Assembly: GCA_964484485.1 (NCBI GenBank)
Contig: CAZAGD010000130.1
Location: forward strand, 1-64,000
Direction: 5' to 3'
Length of the DNA: 64,000 bases
Origin: CAZAGD01 sp964484485
GTDB taxonomy: Bacteria > Desulfobacterota > SM23-61
Shown piece after piece: positions 35,150 to 45,079 of the stretch. The notes below the pieces were generated by a model. It was not told the origin of the DNA and ran no database searches. It saw only the letters and a list, made by a program, of their open reading frames with translations. Position 1 is the first letter of the stretch. Every line of letters begins with the position of its first letter. The position numbers and the translations under genes were made by a program.

Positions 35150-37351
35150 ATGGCTAAAAAAACCTTGGGAGAAAGTAATTTAAAAAGAGAAATCCTGGGA
35201 ATTCTCCTTGCCGCTTTAGGTATTATTTTAACTCTTAGTCTCCTATCTTTTAATCCCCATGATCCATCCTTCAATAATCAACCTTCTGAACCACGCCAAC
35301 CAACCAACTTAATTGGTTTAGCAGGGTCGTATATTGCGGACATTTGCTTCCAAATTTTTGGTTGGCCCGCCTTTATTTGGCCCATATTACTGTTTATTTT
35401 GGCTTTTAGATCTTTTCAGCAAGAAGTCAAACCATTTACAGGAATTAAGCTTGCGGCCTTTGGGGGTCTTTTTTTAGCAGGGATGGGCGTGCTTTCTTTA
35501 TTTGTCGGTAAAATTAGTTTCCAGGGCATCCTATTAGAGAGTGGTGGGGCTTTAGGGTATTTTTTGGGGAGGATAGCGGAAAGATATTTAAATATCAGTG
35601 GTGCATATCTCTTGTTTGCAGTAGTGCTGATCATCTCGCTTATGGTTTTGACTAACCTCTCTTGGATCGAAATTGGGCGGGCCTTAGTTTTTTTTGGCCA
35701 ATCCATCTTTAAAAAAATGACCAATTTAAGTAAAAGCTGGCGCAGAAAGAGAGAAAAAAAGCCTAAACCAGCTGACCGCGAGGACCAGAAGGAAGTTCCT
35801 TTGATTATAAAGAAGGAACCCCCAGAGCAGCCTCCGCCCATCCCGGAAAAGCAAGAGCACTTTACTTTTCTCGATTCGCGCGGATCCTATGTGCTACCCC
35901 CTTTATCTTTATTGGAAGATCCGGAACAAAAAGAAATAAAAATTGATAAAGATAGTCTCCTGGCTAATGCCAAGATTTTAGAAAAACGTTTGGCCGAGTT
36001 TGGCGTAGAAGGAAAAGTGGTCGAGGTTCGTCCCGGTCCAGTTATAACTATGTATGAATATGAACCTGCGCCGGGAGTTAAAATTAACAAAATCGTCAGC
36101 TTGAGTGATGATTTAGCCTTAGCTCTGCGTGCCATTAGCGTCCGCATCGTCGCCCCCATTCCAGGTAAAGCAGCCGTGGGTATTGAAATTCCTAATTCCA
36201 TCCGCGAGCCCGTTTATTTAAAAGACATCCTGGCCAGTGAAGAATTTACTAACTCAGAATCAAAACTTACTTTGGCTTTGGGTAAAGATATCTTCGGTAC
36301 GCCTTTTGTTACTAACTTAGCCAAGATGCCCCACCTCTTAGTTGCTGGAGCCACGGGCACAGGAAAAAGCGTTTCGCTTAATTCTATGGTCTGCAGTATT
36401 CTTTATAAAGCTGATCCAGAAGAAGTTAAATTTTTAATGATCGACCCCAAGCGCTTGGAACTCTCGGTCTATGATGGTATTCCCCATTTACTTCATCCGG
36501 TGGTTTATGATCCTAAAGCAGCGGCCCAAGTCCTCCGGTGGGCGACCGAAGAGATGGAGATTCGCTATCGCTTGATGGCCGAAAAGGGGGTACGGAATAT
36601 TGAGCGGTATAATCAAAAAGTAGATAAAGAGTTAAAAGAGGCGCGCAAAAAAGGAGGAATTCTTTTGCCAGAGACAGAAGGACTGGAGGAAAGAACCGGA
36701 GAGAATTTGACCCTGCTCCCTTTTATTGTAATAGTCATCGATGAATTAGCTGATTTGATGATGGTCTCAGCCCGCGATGTGGAAGCCTCTTTAACTCGTT
36801 TAGCCCAGATGGCCCGGGCGGCGGGGATTCATTTGTTGATCGCTACCCAAAGGCCTTCCGTAGATGTACTCACGGGCGTGATCAAAGCGAATTTTCCCAC
36901 CCGCATCTCCTTCCAGGTTTCCTCGAAGACTGATTCGCGCACGATCTTAGACGCTAACGGCGCGGAACATCTTTTGGGTTCCGGAGATATGCTTTTTCTT
37001 CCGCCGGGAACTTCGCGCTTGGTGCGGGTCCATGGAGCCTATGTTTCGGAAGTGGAAATTTTAAGAGTGGTGGAGTTCTGGAAGAAACAAGCTAAACCAG
37101 TTTATGATCACACTATTTTAAAGCCCAAAGAAGAAACGGTGGAAACCGAAGCTGATGGCTATGATGAAATGTATGACCAGGCCGTGGCCCTGGTGGCCGA
37201 GTCCAGGCAAGCTTCCATTTCTATGTTGCAAAGAAGGCTGAGGGTTGGCTACAATAGGGCGGCGCGGATGATCGAAAGAATGGAAAAAGAAGGAATCGTT
37301 GGACCGGCCGATGGCAGCAAACCCCGCGAAGTATATATTAAAAAATTATGA
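35150..37351 (+). CDS. ftsK: FtsK/SpoIIIE-family DNA translocase
   Basis: A 733-residue septal DNA pump. Four membrane segments (about 15-180), a proline- and charge-rich linker (about 195-245), the motor with Walker A GATGTGKS (400-407) and Walker B IVIVIDELADLMM, and the C-terminal gamma winged helix (SMLQRRLRVGYNRAARMIERM) that reads KOPS-type sites. Short compared with E. coli FtsK, as in SpoIIIE/SftA-like forms. ATG 35150 is preferred; an in-frame GTG at 35132 would overlap the promoter. lolA follows after 25 bp. Confidence 0.96.
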   Translation: MAKKTLGESNLKREILGILLAALGIILTLSLLSFNPHDPSFNNQPSEPRQPTNLIGLAGSYIADICFQIFGWPAFIWPILLFILAFRSFQQEVKPFTGIKLAAFGGLFLAGMGVLSLFVGKISFQGILLESGGALGYFLGRIAERYLNISGAYLLFAVVLIISLMVLTNLSWIEIGRALVFFGQSIFKKMTNLSKSWRRKREKKPKPADREDQKEVPLIIKKEPPEQPPPIPEKQEHFTFLDSRGSYVLPPLSLLEDPEQKEIKIDKDSLLANAKILEKRLAEFGVEGKVVEVRPGPVITMYEYEPAPGVKINKIVSLSDDLALALRAISVRIVAPIPGKAAVGIEIPNSIREPVYLKDILASEEFTNSESKLTLALGKDIFGTPFVTNLAKMPHLLVAGATGTGKSVSLNSMVCSILYKADPEEVKFLMIDPKRLELSVYDGIPHLLHPVVYDPKAAAQVLRWATEEMEIRYRLMAEKGVRNIERYNQKVDKELKEARKKGGILLPETEGLEERTGENLTLLPFIVIVIDELADLMMVSARDVEASLTRLAQMARAAGIHLLIATQRPSVDVLTGVIKANFPTRISFQVSSKTDSRTILDANGAEHLLGSGDMLFLPPGTSRLVRVHGAYVSEVEILRVVEFWKKQAKPVYDHTILKPKEETVETEADGYDEMYDQAVALVAESRQASISMLQRRLRVGYNRAARMIERMEKEGIVGPADGSKPREVYIKKL

Positions 37352-37376
37352 AAAATAGGTAAAAGAGAGTGTTTAT

Positions 37377-38048
37377 ATGTTCAGGAAAATGAGCATATTA
37401 GTTGTGCTGATTTCCATACTGGTTTGGCCATGGTTAGTCCAAGGGCAAGTTCTATCTTTGGAAGAAGTAGTAGCAAAAATTCAAGAACAATACGAAAATA
37501 ATCAAGACTTTCAAGCTAATTTCCAGCAGGAGTCTTTTTTAAAAAGTTTAGGGCGGAAACAGGAAGCAGCCGGAGTGGTATATTTCAAAAAACCCGGGAA
37601 GATGCGCTGGATTTATCAAAAGCCCACCAAGCAAGAGATTATTTCTGATGGGCAGAATCTGTGGAACTATCGGCCAGAAGAAAAACAGGTCATTGTGTCG
37701 CCTATGAGCCAGGCCTTTCAGTCTAAAGCCCCCCAAACTTTTCTGGCCGGGTTAGGCAATTTGCAAAAAGATTTCCGGACCCGCTTCCTTAAAGATCCTT
37801 CCGCGGGAGCCAATTACGCCCTGGAGTTCACTCCTGTAGAAAACCAGGGAAGTTTGGAAAAGCTTTTTTTGCTGGTGGAGAAGGGAAGTTTTAAAATTAT
37901 CCAGGCCCAAATCCAGGATGCCATGGGGAATATAACAACCATTAACTTTTCTAAGGTCAAATTCAATAATAAACTCTCCGATGCCCTCTTTCACTTCACA
38001 CCTCCGGCGGGAGTAGAAGTCTTTAAAATGCCCGGGAGAACGCGCTAA
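37377..38048 (+). CDS. lolA: Outer-membrane lipoprotein carrier LolA
   Basis: A 223-residue periplasmic chaperone that carries lipoproteins to the outer membrane. Signal peptide ends near LVQGQ (about residue 24). Family blocks: YENNQDFQANFQQESF, KPGKMRWIYQKPTKQEIISDGQNLW and FHFTPPAGVEVF. The gene order ftsK-lolA is common in diderms and shows that this organism has an outer membrane. Confidence 0.93.
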   Translation: MFRKMSILVVLISILVWPWLVQGQVLSLEEVVAKIQEQYENNQDFQANFQQESFLKSLGRKQEAAGVVYFKKPGKMRWIYQKPTKQEIISDGQNLWNYRPEEKQVIVSPMSQAFQSKAPQTFLAGLGNLQKDFRTRFLKDPSAGANYALEFTPVENQGSLEKLFLLVEKGSFKIIQAQIQDAMGNITTINFSKVKFNNKLSDALFHFTPPAGVEVFKMPGRTR

Positions 38049-38058
38049 TTTGCGGCTT

Positions 38059-39417
38059 ATGAAAAATTTTTCCAAAACCGTCCATTTGTTAAGCTTGGGG
38101 TGTGCCAAAAATTTAGTAGATAGTGAAGTAATGCTTGGCCTTTTAAGAGAGGAGGGATGGATTCCCTCTCCCCATGGCCGAGCTACCGTAGCGATTATTA
38201 ATACATGTGCTTTTATCAAAGAAGCCAAGATGGAATCATTGACGGCCATTCTGGAGGCAACCCAAGCTAAAGAAAGAGGTCAGTATGAATATTTAGTAGT
38301 GACCGGATGTCTTCCACAACGTTATAAATCCACTCTGGTTCAAGAGCTCCCCGAGGTTGATCTATTCTTAGGTTTAGAATATATCCCGCAACTGGCGAAA
38401 TTTCTTAATAAGCTCATGCAAAAAAAACTTCCGCGCCGAGAATTTGTAAGGCGGCCTACTTTTTTATATGACCACCAAACGCCTCGTCTCTTATCTACTG
38501 CTCCGGGAAGCGCTTATATAAAGATTGCTGAAGGATGCGCCAATTGCTGTGCTTATTGCGTGATTCCGCAAATTCGCGGGGAATTGCGCAGCCGGAAAAT
38601 TAGCTCGGTGATTGAGGAGGCTGAATGGCTCGTTGGCCAAGGCGTAAAAGAGATAAATCTTATTGCCCAAGATATAACTAACTATGGCCGCGATCTTCGG
38701 CGAAGCGGCGATTTAACAAATTTATTAAGAAGATTGGTGAAGGTTCCTGGCCTTAAGTGGATTCGTCTCCTTTATGCTCATCCAGCCCATATCGATAACA
38801 ATTTAATTTCCGTGATCAAAGAGGAAGAAAAGATTTGTAAATATCTCGATTTACCTCTGCAACATATTGATGACCAAATTTTAACCGCCATGAATAGGCC
38901 TTATACCAGCGTTAAGGTATGGCAACTTTTAGAGCGGATTAGAAAAGAAGTGCCCGAAATGGTGCTGCGTACTTCTTTGATCGTCGGTTTTCCAGGGGAG
39001 ACAGAAAAGAAATTTCAAAGATTGCTTGATTTTGTAAAAGAAGCACAGTTCGATCATTTAGGAGTTTTTATTTATTCGCGCGAAGAAGGCACTCCAGCAG
39101 CTTATCTAAAAGGACATGTTCCAGAAAGAGTTAAGGAAGAACGGTATCGGCAGATCATGCTGGCCCAGAGGAGGATTTCTTGGCGCAAGCAGAAGGAAAA
39201 AGTGGGGCGCGTCATGGAAGTTTTAATTGAGGAACCAGCAAAGAAGAAAGGTATTTTATGGCAGGGAAGAACTCCCGGCCAAGCCCCAGAAGTGGACGGA
39301 GTTACTTTCCTAAATAAAGGAAAAGCAGCTCGGGGAGAAATAAAGAGAGTATTAATTACCAAAGCTACAGCTTATGACCTATATGGCGAAATCCTTGACG
39401 CAGATGAAGGGGCGTAA
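38059..39417 (+). CDS. rimO: Ribosomal protein S12 methylthiotransferase RimO
   Basis: A 452-residue radical SAM enzyme that adds a methylthio group to an aspartate of ribosomal protein S12. The N-terminal auxiliary cluster cysteines are C15 (LGCAKN), C50 (NTCAF) and C84 (TGCLPQ); the radical SAM motif CANCCAYC supplies C160, C164 and C167; a C-terminal TRAM domain follows. LIAQDITNYGRDL is RimO-like rather than MiaB-like. ATG 38059 is chosen over a TTG three codons upstream. Its stop lies 3 bp from that of convergent metG. Confidence 0.94.
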   Translation: MKNFSKTVHLLSLGCAKNLVDSEVMLGLLREEGWIPSPHGRATVAIINTCAFIKEAKMESLTAILEATQAKERGQYEYLVVTGCLPQRYKSTLVQELPEVDLFLGLEYIPQLAKFLNKLMQKKLPRREFVRRPTFLYDHQTPRLLSTAPGSAYIKIAEGCANCCAYCVIPQIRGELRSRKISSVIEEAEWLVGQGVKEINLIAQDITNYGRDLRRSGDLTNLLRRLVKVPGLKWIRLLYAHPAHIDNNLISVIKEEEKICKYLDLPLQHIDDQILTAMNRPYTSVKVWQLLERIRKEVPEMVLRTSLIVGFPGETEKKFQRLLDFVKEAQFDHLGVFIYSREEGTPAAYLKGHVPERVKEERYRQIMLAQRRISWRKQKEKVGRVMEVLIEEPAKKKGILWQGRTPGQAPEVDGVTFLNKGKAARGEIKRVLITKATAYDLYGEILDADEGA

Positions 39418-39420
39418 AGT

Positions 39421-41307
39421 TCAGCGCACCTTAGCCCCTACCTCAGCCTCCTTATCCAAAGTGAGCAGACTGATTCCAGCCTTGCTTTCCGCAGCCAAAA
39501 TCATTCCTTGAGATTCAATGCCCATTATTTTGGTCGGTTGCAGATTGGCTATTAAAATAACAGTTTTACCCACAATTTCTTCCGGTCGATAATCTCGAGC
39601 TAGGCCGGCTACGACGGTGCGCATCTCTCCTAAATCCACAGTGAGTTTTAAAAGTTTTTCTGATTTTTTAATGTTTTCAGCAGCCAGAATTTTGCCAACT
39701 CTTAAGTCCAACTTTTGAAAATCTTCCATAGTAATCAAATGGGCAGTAGTCATTTTTTCATTTTCCTTTCTTATCCATTGGTCATCGACCCGGGGGAAAA
39801 GAGCTTCACCTTTGCAAATTTTTCCTCCCGGCGGCAGAGCGCCCCATTTCTGTAAACTGGCTAGGGTCTTGAGATCAGGATTAGAGATGCCAAGTTGGTG
39901 AAAAATCTTCGCGCTTGTTTGGGGCATTACCGGAGAGATAAAGACGCTTATAAAGCGGAGGGTTTCGAGAAGTTGATAAAGAACGGTACCTAAAAGTCCT
40001 TTTTTATTAATATCTTTAGCCAAAGCCCAGGGAGCGCGGGTATCGATATATTTATTGGCCAGGTTAATTATTTCCCAGGTATTGGCCAAGAAGCGATGGA
40101 AAGCCAAATCAGCGAATAATTTTTCGGCTTCTTGGGCGAGTTGTAAGCAAGCAATAGATAATTCTCGGTCTATTTCTTCTTTTTCGCCTGGCGGGGGAAT
40201 TGCACCCTGATAAAATTTTTCTACCATGGTTAAGGTGCGGCTAACCAAGTTACCCAAATCATTCGCCAAATCGGCGTTTAAGCGGTTTACTAAGGCGCTC
40301 TCACTGAAATTGGCATCCAGGCCAAAAGTCATCTCTCGCAAAAGAAAGTAACGGAAAGCATCCAACCCATATTTCTCGGCCAATTCTAAGGGTTTAACTA
40401 TATTGCCCCGACTCTTGGACATTTTTGATTCCGAGATGATCCAATAGCCATGGACATTTAAATGTTGGAAAAGAGGTAGGCCAGCTGACTTTAACATAGT
40501 TGGCCAATAAATAGCATGGGGCTTAAGAATATCTTTGGCAATGAGATGTTGGCAGACAGGCCAAAACTTGGGGAAGAGTTCTCCATCGGGGTAGCCGATA
40601 CCGGTAAGGTAGTTGATCAAAGCATCAAACCAAACATAAGTTACATAGTTGGGGTCGAAGGGGAGGGGAATCCCCCACTCTAAGCGAGTTTTGGGACGGG
40701 AGATACAAAGATCTTCCAAAGGATCACGGAGGAAACCCAGTACTTCATTTCGATAACGTTGGGGGCGAATGAACTCCGGATTATTTTGAATATAATCAAT
40801 TAGCCAAGATTGGTATTTACTCATGCGGAAGAAGTAATTTTTCTCTTTTATGAATTCGGGCTCTGTACCATGGTCGGGACACTTGCCTTCGACCAGTTCT
40901 TTGGCCGTCAAAAAACGTTCACAGCCTCGGCAATAATGGCCGCCGTATTCTCCAAAATATATGTCTCCTGCTTCATAAACCTTTTGCAAAATAAGTTGCA
41001 CTACCCGTTTGTGAGCCTCCTCCGTGGTGCGGATGAAGCGGTCATTGGTAATTTGGAGCTTAGGCCAGAGATGGCGAAATAGAGCACTAATCCGGTCAGC
41101 ATAAGATTGGGGAGATTCACCGGCAGCTCGCGCCGCTTGGGCTACTTTATCTCCATGCTCATCCGTTCCCGTAAGGAAAAAAGTTTCGTAGCCGGCCAGC
41201 TTGTAGAAGCGGTTAAGCACATCAGCCACAATAGTAGTATAGGCATGACCGAGATGGGGTTCGGCATTTACATAATAGATAGGCGTGGTAAAATAAATTC
41301 TTTTCAT
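39421..41307 (-). CDS. metG: Methionyl-tRNA synthetase with C-terminal tRNA-binding domain
   Basis: A 628-residue class I synthetase. HLGH (18-21) and KMSKS (295-299) are the ATP-binding motifs; C126, C129, C143 and H146 look like a zinc knuckle. Residues from about 520 on (MTTAHLITMEDFQKLDLRVGKI) form a Trbp111-type tRNA-binding domain that also makes it a dimer. Start overlaps the ricT stop by 4 bp, so the two are translationally coupled. Confidence 0.97.
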   Translation of the reverse strand: MKRIYFTTPIYYVNAEPHLGHAYTTIVADVLNRFYKLAGYETFFLTGTDEHGDKVAQAARAAGESPQSYADRISALFRHLWPKLQITNDRFIRTTEEAHKRVVQLILQKVYEAGDIYFGEYGGHYCRGCERFLTAKELVEGKCPDHGTEPEFIKEKNYFFRMSKYQSWLIDYIQNNPEFIRPQRYRNEVLGFLRDPLEDLCISRPKTRLEWGIPLPFDPNYVTYVWFDALINYLTGIGYPDGELFPKFWPVCQHLIAKDILKPHAIYWPTMLKSAGLPLFQHLNVHGYWIISESKMSKSRGNIVKPLELAEKYGLDAFRYFLLREMTFGLDANFSESALVNRLNADLANDLGNLVSRTLTMVEKFYQGAIPPPGEKEEIDRELSIACLQLAQEAEKLFADLAFHRFLANTWEIINLANKYIDTRAPWALAKDINKKGLLGTVLYQLLETLRFISVFISPVMPQTSAKIFHQLGISNPDLKTLASLQKWGALPPGGKICKGEALFPRVDDQWIRKENEKMTTAHLITMEDFQKLDLRVGKILAAENIKKSEKLLKLTVDLGEMRTVVAGLARDYRPEEIVGKTVILIANLQPTKIMGIESQGMILAAESKAGISLLTLDKEAEVGAKVR

Positions 41308-42152
41308 TTGCCCTTCCTGTATTTGTCGAAGAGTGTTTCTTCCCGGATTTCCGGCAAAGGAAATTCGATTTCTTGACCATCATCCAGGGCCACCCGGACT
41401 TTTTGATTAAATATATTCTGATTTACCACCTTCCCTGAGCCCTGGGGAGTTACCACTCTTTTCCCGATCTTGGGAAAGTCTTTTTTGAGTTCGAGATAAG
41501 TCTCATACTCGTAAGCCAAGCAACACATTAGACGGCCACAGGCTCCGGATATCTTTTGGGGGTTCAGAGCCAAATTTTGCTCCTTGGCCATTTTGATGGA
41601 TACCGGGGCAAATTCTTTGAGCATCATTCCACAGCAGAATTCGCGACCGCAGGTGCCCACTCCGCCGATCATTTTTGTTTCGTTCCGCACTCCTACTTGG
41701 CGCATCTCTATCCGGGTTTTAAAAGCACAAGCCAAATCTTTCACCAACGTGCGAAAATCAACTCGTCCATCAGAAACAAAATAAAAAATTATTTTACTCC
41801 CATCAAAGAAAGAGTCAACCCCAATAAGCTTCATGGGGAGATTATATTCCTGTATCTTGGCCAAACAGAGCTTTTTAGCTTCTCTTTCCCGGAGCAGGTT
41901 TTCCCGACCTCTTTCCATGTCCACCTCATCAGCGAGGCGCATTACTTTTTTTAAAGGTTTAGGAAAATGAGCAGGGTCTCTTTCCAAGGGGGCCCGGGCC
42001 ACATAGCCTAATTCCGGGCCGCGATCAGTCTCCACTATTACAATATCTCTTTCCTTCAAAGAAAAGCCGGTAGCATCATAATCATAAATCCGGCCATGAT
42101 CCCGGAATTTAATGCCCACCACTTTCATTTTCTTTCTGTTTCTTTGGGTCAA
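41304..42152 (-). CDS. ricT: PSP1-domain protein RicT/YaaT
   Basis: A 282-residue PSP1 protein. Its many cysteines (GTCGREFCCGMM and GACGRLMCCLAYEYETY) match RicT, which with RicA and RicF carries iron-sulfur clusters and aids RNase Y in RNA maturation in Bacillus. The function in diderms is less well known. It overlaps both holB (upstream) and metG (downstream) by 4 bp, the usual gene order for this family. Confidence 0.93.
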   Translation of the reverse strand: MTQRNRKKMKVVGIKFRDHGRIYDYDATGFSLKERDIVIVETDRGPELGYVARAPLERDPAHFPKPLKKVMRLADEVDMERGRENLLREREAKKLCLAKIQEYNLPMKLIGVDSFFDGSKIIFYFVSDGRVDFRTLVKDLACAFKTRIEMRQVGVRNETKMIGGVGTCGREFCCGMMLKEFAPVSIKMAKEQNLALNPQKISGACGRLMCCLAYEYETYLELKKDFPKIGKRVVTPQGSGKVVNQNIFNQKVRVALDDGQEIEFPLPEIREETLFDKYRKGK

Positions 42153-43180
42153 CTAACAGAATGATTAGCGACCCCTCTTTCTTTAAGATTTTTTTGGATG
42201 TGCACCATTAAATTTTCTAAGACCAGTTGGGGGTTGACTTTATATTCCACGTTTTTTTGGGCCTGAACCAGTCGCTTAAAAATAAAATCAAGGTCTGGCC
42301 AGGAGTATTTCTGAGCCTCCCGGCCAATTTGCTCTTCTAAATCGTGATTAATTAAGGTTAGTTTAACATTTTCTTTTTTTTCAGCTCTAATCTTATAAAG
42401 CGCCAGATCGCGCACCCAAATTTTCCAAAGTTCGAGGAGATCATTAATTTGTTCATTCCGCGCTATTTCTTCACTAAAGGCCGAAATTTCCCTAAAAGAT
42501 TTTATAGACAAAGTATCCAGCATCTTTAGCCATTCTAAGCGCTTGGAAAATTCCAAACGTTGGCTAAAAGCCAGAGCGCGGCTTACGCTTCCTTCCCCCA
42601 GCGCGGCCAAGAAAAATGCTTTATCTTGGGGGAAAGAGTGTTTTTCGATGAGGATGCGGGCGATTAGTCCATTAGTAAGAGATTGAAATTTAACCCATTG
42701 ACAGCGAGACAGAATTGTGGGGAGAAGCATGTGCGGTCGGGAAGTGATCAGAAAAAAGTAAGTATCTGCCGGCGGCTCTTCCAAAGTTTTGAGGAAAGCG
42801 TTAGCCGCTTCTTCATTCATACTTTCGGCAGCCTCTAAGATACAAATGCGCGCTTTTCCTTCCCAGGGGCGGAAACGAAGGCGGGCCTGTAAATCACGCA
42901 GTTGACCAATTTTAATCACCTCCCCGACCGGCTCTATTAAGGTTAAATCGGGATGAATACTGGCCTGGAATTTCTCACAGGAGGAACATTGGTCACAACA
43001 ATCATCGGTATTGGGCGGGGTAAGACAGTTCAAGGTCTTGGCTAAATTAAAGGCGGTTAATCTTTTGCCCACCCCGTCTGGCCCGACGAAGAGATAAGCA
43101 TGAGCCAAGCGGCCGCTCTGTAAAGCATTCTTTAAAATATTTATAGCTTTTTCCTGTCCCCAAATTTCTTTAAAAGACAT
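42149..43180 (-). CDS. holB: DNA polymerase III delta prime subunit
   Basis: A 343-residue clamp-loader AAA+ protein. P-loop-like GPDGVGKR (33-40), a zinc module with C52, C61/C62, C65 and C68, SRC sensor region in ILSRCQWVKF and EEPPADTYFFLITSRP typical of delta prime/DnaX. The position right after tmk supports HolB over DnaX. Confidence 0.93.
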   Translation of the reverse strand: MSFKEIWGQEKAINILKNALQSGRLAHAYLFVGPDGVGKRLTAFNLAKTLNCLTPPNTDDCCDQCSSCEKFQASIHPDLTLIEPVGEVIKIGQLRDLQARLRFRPWEGKARICILEAAESMNEEAANAFLKTLEEPPADTYFFLITSRPHMLLPTILSRCQWVKFQSLTNGLIARILIEKHSFPQDKAFFLAALGEGSVSRALAFSQRLEFSKRLEWLKMLDTLSIKSFREISAFSEEIARNEQINDLLELWKIWVRDLALYKIRAEKKENVKLTLINHDLEEQIGREAQKYSWPDLDFIFKRLVQAQKNVEYKVNPQLVLENLMVHIQKNLKERGVANHSVS

Positions 43181-43182
43181 AA

Positions 43183-43818
43183 TCAGCTATATAATTCTTG
43201 AGGAAGATGTCGTAAAATTTCTTGGTGCAAACTATTTTCATCCTCCAGGCCATTGAGAATGACAAATCTTTCGGGTTCGCGTTGAGCTAAGAAGAGATAA
43301 CCTTCCCGCACCCGTTGGTGAAAATCCAAACTTTCTTTTTCAAAGCGATCTTCTTTAATTTTTTGTTTGGCTATTCTGTGCCAGGCCCGCTTTAACCCTT
43401 CTTCGGGAGGGAGGTCGAGGAGAAAGGTTAAATTGGGTTTTATTTCCCCCATGCTGCGCCGATGAATTTCTTCTAACCAGTTAAGATCAAGTTGCCGACC
43501 GAATCCTTGATAGGCCAAAGTAGCATCCATAAAGCGGTCGCACAATACAATTTTATCTTCTTGCAGAGCTGGTAAAATAATCTGGCGGTAGTGTTGCACC
43601 CGGTCGGCCAAATAGAGGAAAAGTTCCGTCCAAGGGTCAATTCGGTCATTATGGGCTAAAAGAAGAATTTCCCGAATCTTTTCTCCTAATTTTGTCCCTC
43701 CGGGTTCGCGGGTAAGGAGAAAGAGTTGTCCTTTTTTTTCTAAAAAAGAGGCTAAATGATTGATTTGGGTGGTTTTGCCGCACCCTTCTATGCCCTCGAA
43801 GGTGATGAAGAATCTCAT
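43183..43818 (-). CDS. tmk: Thymidylate kinase
   Basis: A 211-residue kinase making dTDP. P-loop EGIEGCGKTT (8-17), TREPGGTKLGEKIR, the DRF motif in CDRFMDATLAYQGFGR and a C-terminal lid. Start ATG 43818 comes 13 bp after the -10, with no ribosome site, so the leader is only about 6 bases. First gene of tmk-holB-ricT-metG. Confidence 0.96.
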   Translation of the reverse strand: MRFFITFEGIEGCGKTTQINHLASFLEKKGQLFLLTREPGGTKLGEKIREILLLAHNDRIDPWTELFLYLADRVQHYRQIILPALQEDKIVLCDRFMDATLAYQGFGRQLDLNWLEEIHRRSMGEIKPNLTFLLDLPPEEGLKRAWHRIAKQKIKEDRFEKESLDFHQRVREGYLFLAQREPERFVILNGLEDENSLHQEILRHLPQELYS

Positions 43819-43831
43819 ATTTCAATTTTAA

Positions 43832-43881
43832 ATTATAGGGGAAAAACTAACTTTTTACAAATTACTTTTTCTTTGACCCTC
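43832..43881 (-). promoter_or_regulatory. Box-type promoter for tmk-holB-ricT-metG
   Basis: Minus strand: GAGGGTCAA (43873-43881), 12 bp, TTGTAA (43855-43860), 17 bp, TATAAT (43832-43837). Box is diverged on the left but keeps GGTCA at the same spacing. Confidence 0.7.
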
Positions 43882-43930
43882 TAAAAGTTTTAATGATTAT
43901 CGCCTTCCTAAATATTAGATCAAAGGAGTG

Positions 43931-43965
43931 CAAAATAAAAAAGCCGGAGAAAATCTTTCTCCGGC
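43931..43965 (-). terminator. Intrinsic terminator of the second tct operon
   Basis: Minus strand: GCCGGAGA-loop-TCTCCGGC (43943-43965) followed by TTTTTTATTTTG. A textbook terminator, 33 bp after the tctC stop. Confidence 0.9.
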
Positions 43966-43997
43966 CTAAAATACTCGAAAGCAATGGGTTTTGGCCA

Positions 43998-44960
43998 TTA
44001 TTGTTTTTCCAGCCCAAGTTTTTTGACTAATTTTTCTATACGCTCAAATTCTTGCCGAATATATTTTTCATAATCTGCCGGCCCCAGATAATAATTATTC
44101 ATATCGAATTTTTTCATAACATTGAGAAACTCAGGGTCATCCATAGATTTCTTAAAAGCATCATGGATTTTGGCAACTATTGGCTGAGGAATTCCTTTTG
44201 GCCCAATTAAGCCCAAATGGCTTCTGGCCACCACGTCATACCCAACTTCTTTCATTGTGGGGACTTGGGGATAACGTTGGCAGCGTTGTTCACTATAAAT
44301 GGCTAAGAGCCTGAATTTGCCGGCATCTACTAAAGGAGCCCATCCCGAAGAATCCGAAACTACGTCGATATGCCCGCCTAAAAGAGCAGCGTTATTTTCG
44401 GCAATGCCCTTGTAAGGCATGTGCGTCAACTGCATGCCAGCTGCCATACTTAGCTCTTCCATGGCCAGATGGGGAGGAGTACCAACTCCGGGAGATCCAT
44501 AAGTTAATTTCTTAGGATTTTGCTTAGCATATTGGATTAATTCTGCCATAGTTTTCCAGGGAGAGTCCGCCCGGACCACAATGCCGAAGAGATAATTACC
44601 CCAGCGCATGATATGGGTTAAATCATTAACCGGATGAAAATCAAGTTTGCCCATATGGAAGGCCATGATGGGGCTGCTCGTTATGATGCCCAAAGTATAA
44701 CCGTCAGGTGATTTGGTCCTCACTAAGCTGGGCCCGACTGTGCCTCCGCCACCTGATTTATTTTCGCACACAATAGGTTGGCCCAAATATTTTTTGGCGG
44801 CATTGGCCAAAGCCCGCGCAGTCAAATCAGTTGATCCACCCGGAGGGTATTGGATAATTAAAGTGATGGATTTAGTGGGATAATCTGCAGCCCAGATAAT
44901 TCCTCCTAAGGCCATAATAAAAATTAATGTTCCCCAAAGACATAAAAACCATTTTTTCAT
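43998..44960 (-). CDS. TTT transporter periplasmic binding protein (TctC/Bug family)
   Basis: A 320-residue binding protein. ATG 44960 (GGGAGG upstream) gives a signal peptide ending near IIWAA-DYPTK; the open frame extends 39 codons upstream across the promoter and is not used. Family marks: YPTKSITLIIQYPPGGSTD, SGGGGTVG, SPDGYTL and HMPYKG. It has its own promoter and terminator, while tctA and tctB lie just upstream on the same strand. Confidence 0.93.
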   Translation of the reverse strand: MKKWFLCLWGTLIFIMALGGIIWAADYPTKSITLIIQYPPGGSTDLTARALANAAKKYLGQPIVCENKSGGGGTVGPSLVRTKSPDGYTLGIITSSPIMAFHMGKLDFHPVNDLTHIMRWGNYLFGIVVRADSPWKTMAELIQYAKQNPKKLTYGSPGVGTPPHLAMEELSMAAGMQLTHMPYKGIAENNAALLGGHIDVVSDSSGWAPLVDAGKFRLLAIYSEQRCQRYPQVPTMKEVGYDVVARSHLGLIGPKGIPQPIVAKIHDAFKKSMDDPEFLNVMKKFDMNNYYLGPADYEKYIRQEFERIEKLVKKLGLEKQ

Positions 44961-44996
44961 CGATTTTTTTCCTCCCTTTTTAAATTTTTCTTGCCT

Positions 44997-45046
44997 AAAA
45001 TAGCAGTATCTTTTTTGTATGTCAATAATTTTGGCGGCGGACCGTC
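44997..45046 (-). promoter_or_regulatory. Box-type promoter for tctC of the second TTT system
   Basis: Minus strand: GACGGTCCG (45038-45046), 12 bp, TTGACA (45020-45025), 17 bp, TATTTT (44997-45002). The left half-site CTGATCG completes the palindrome. Confidence 0.75.
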
Positions 45047-45079
45047 GATCAGTTTTAATATTTCTCGCTAGCAGCAAAC

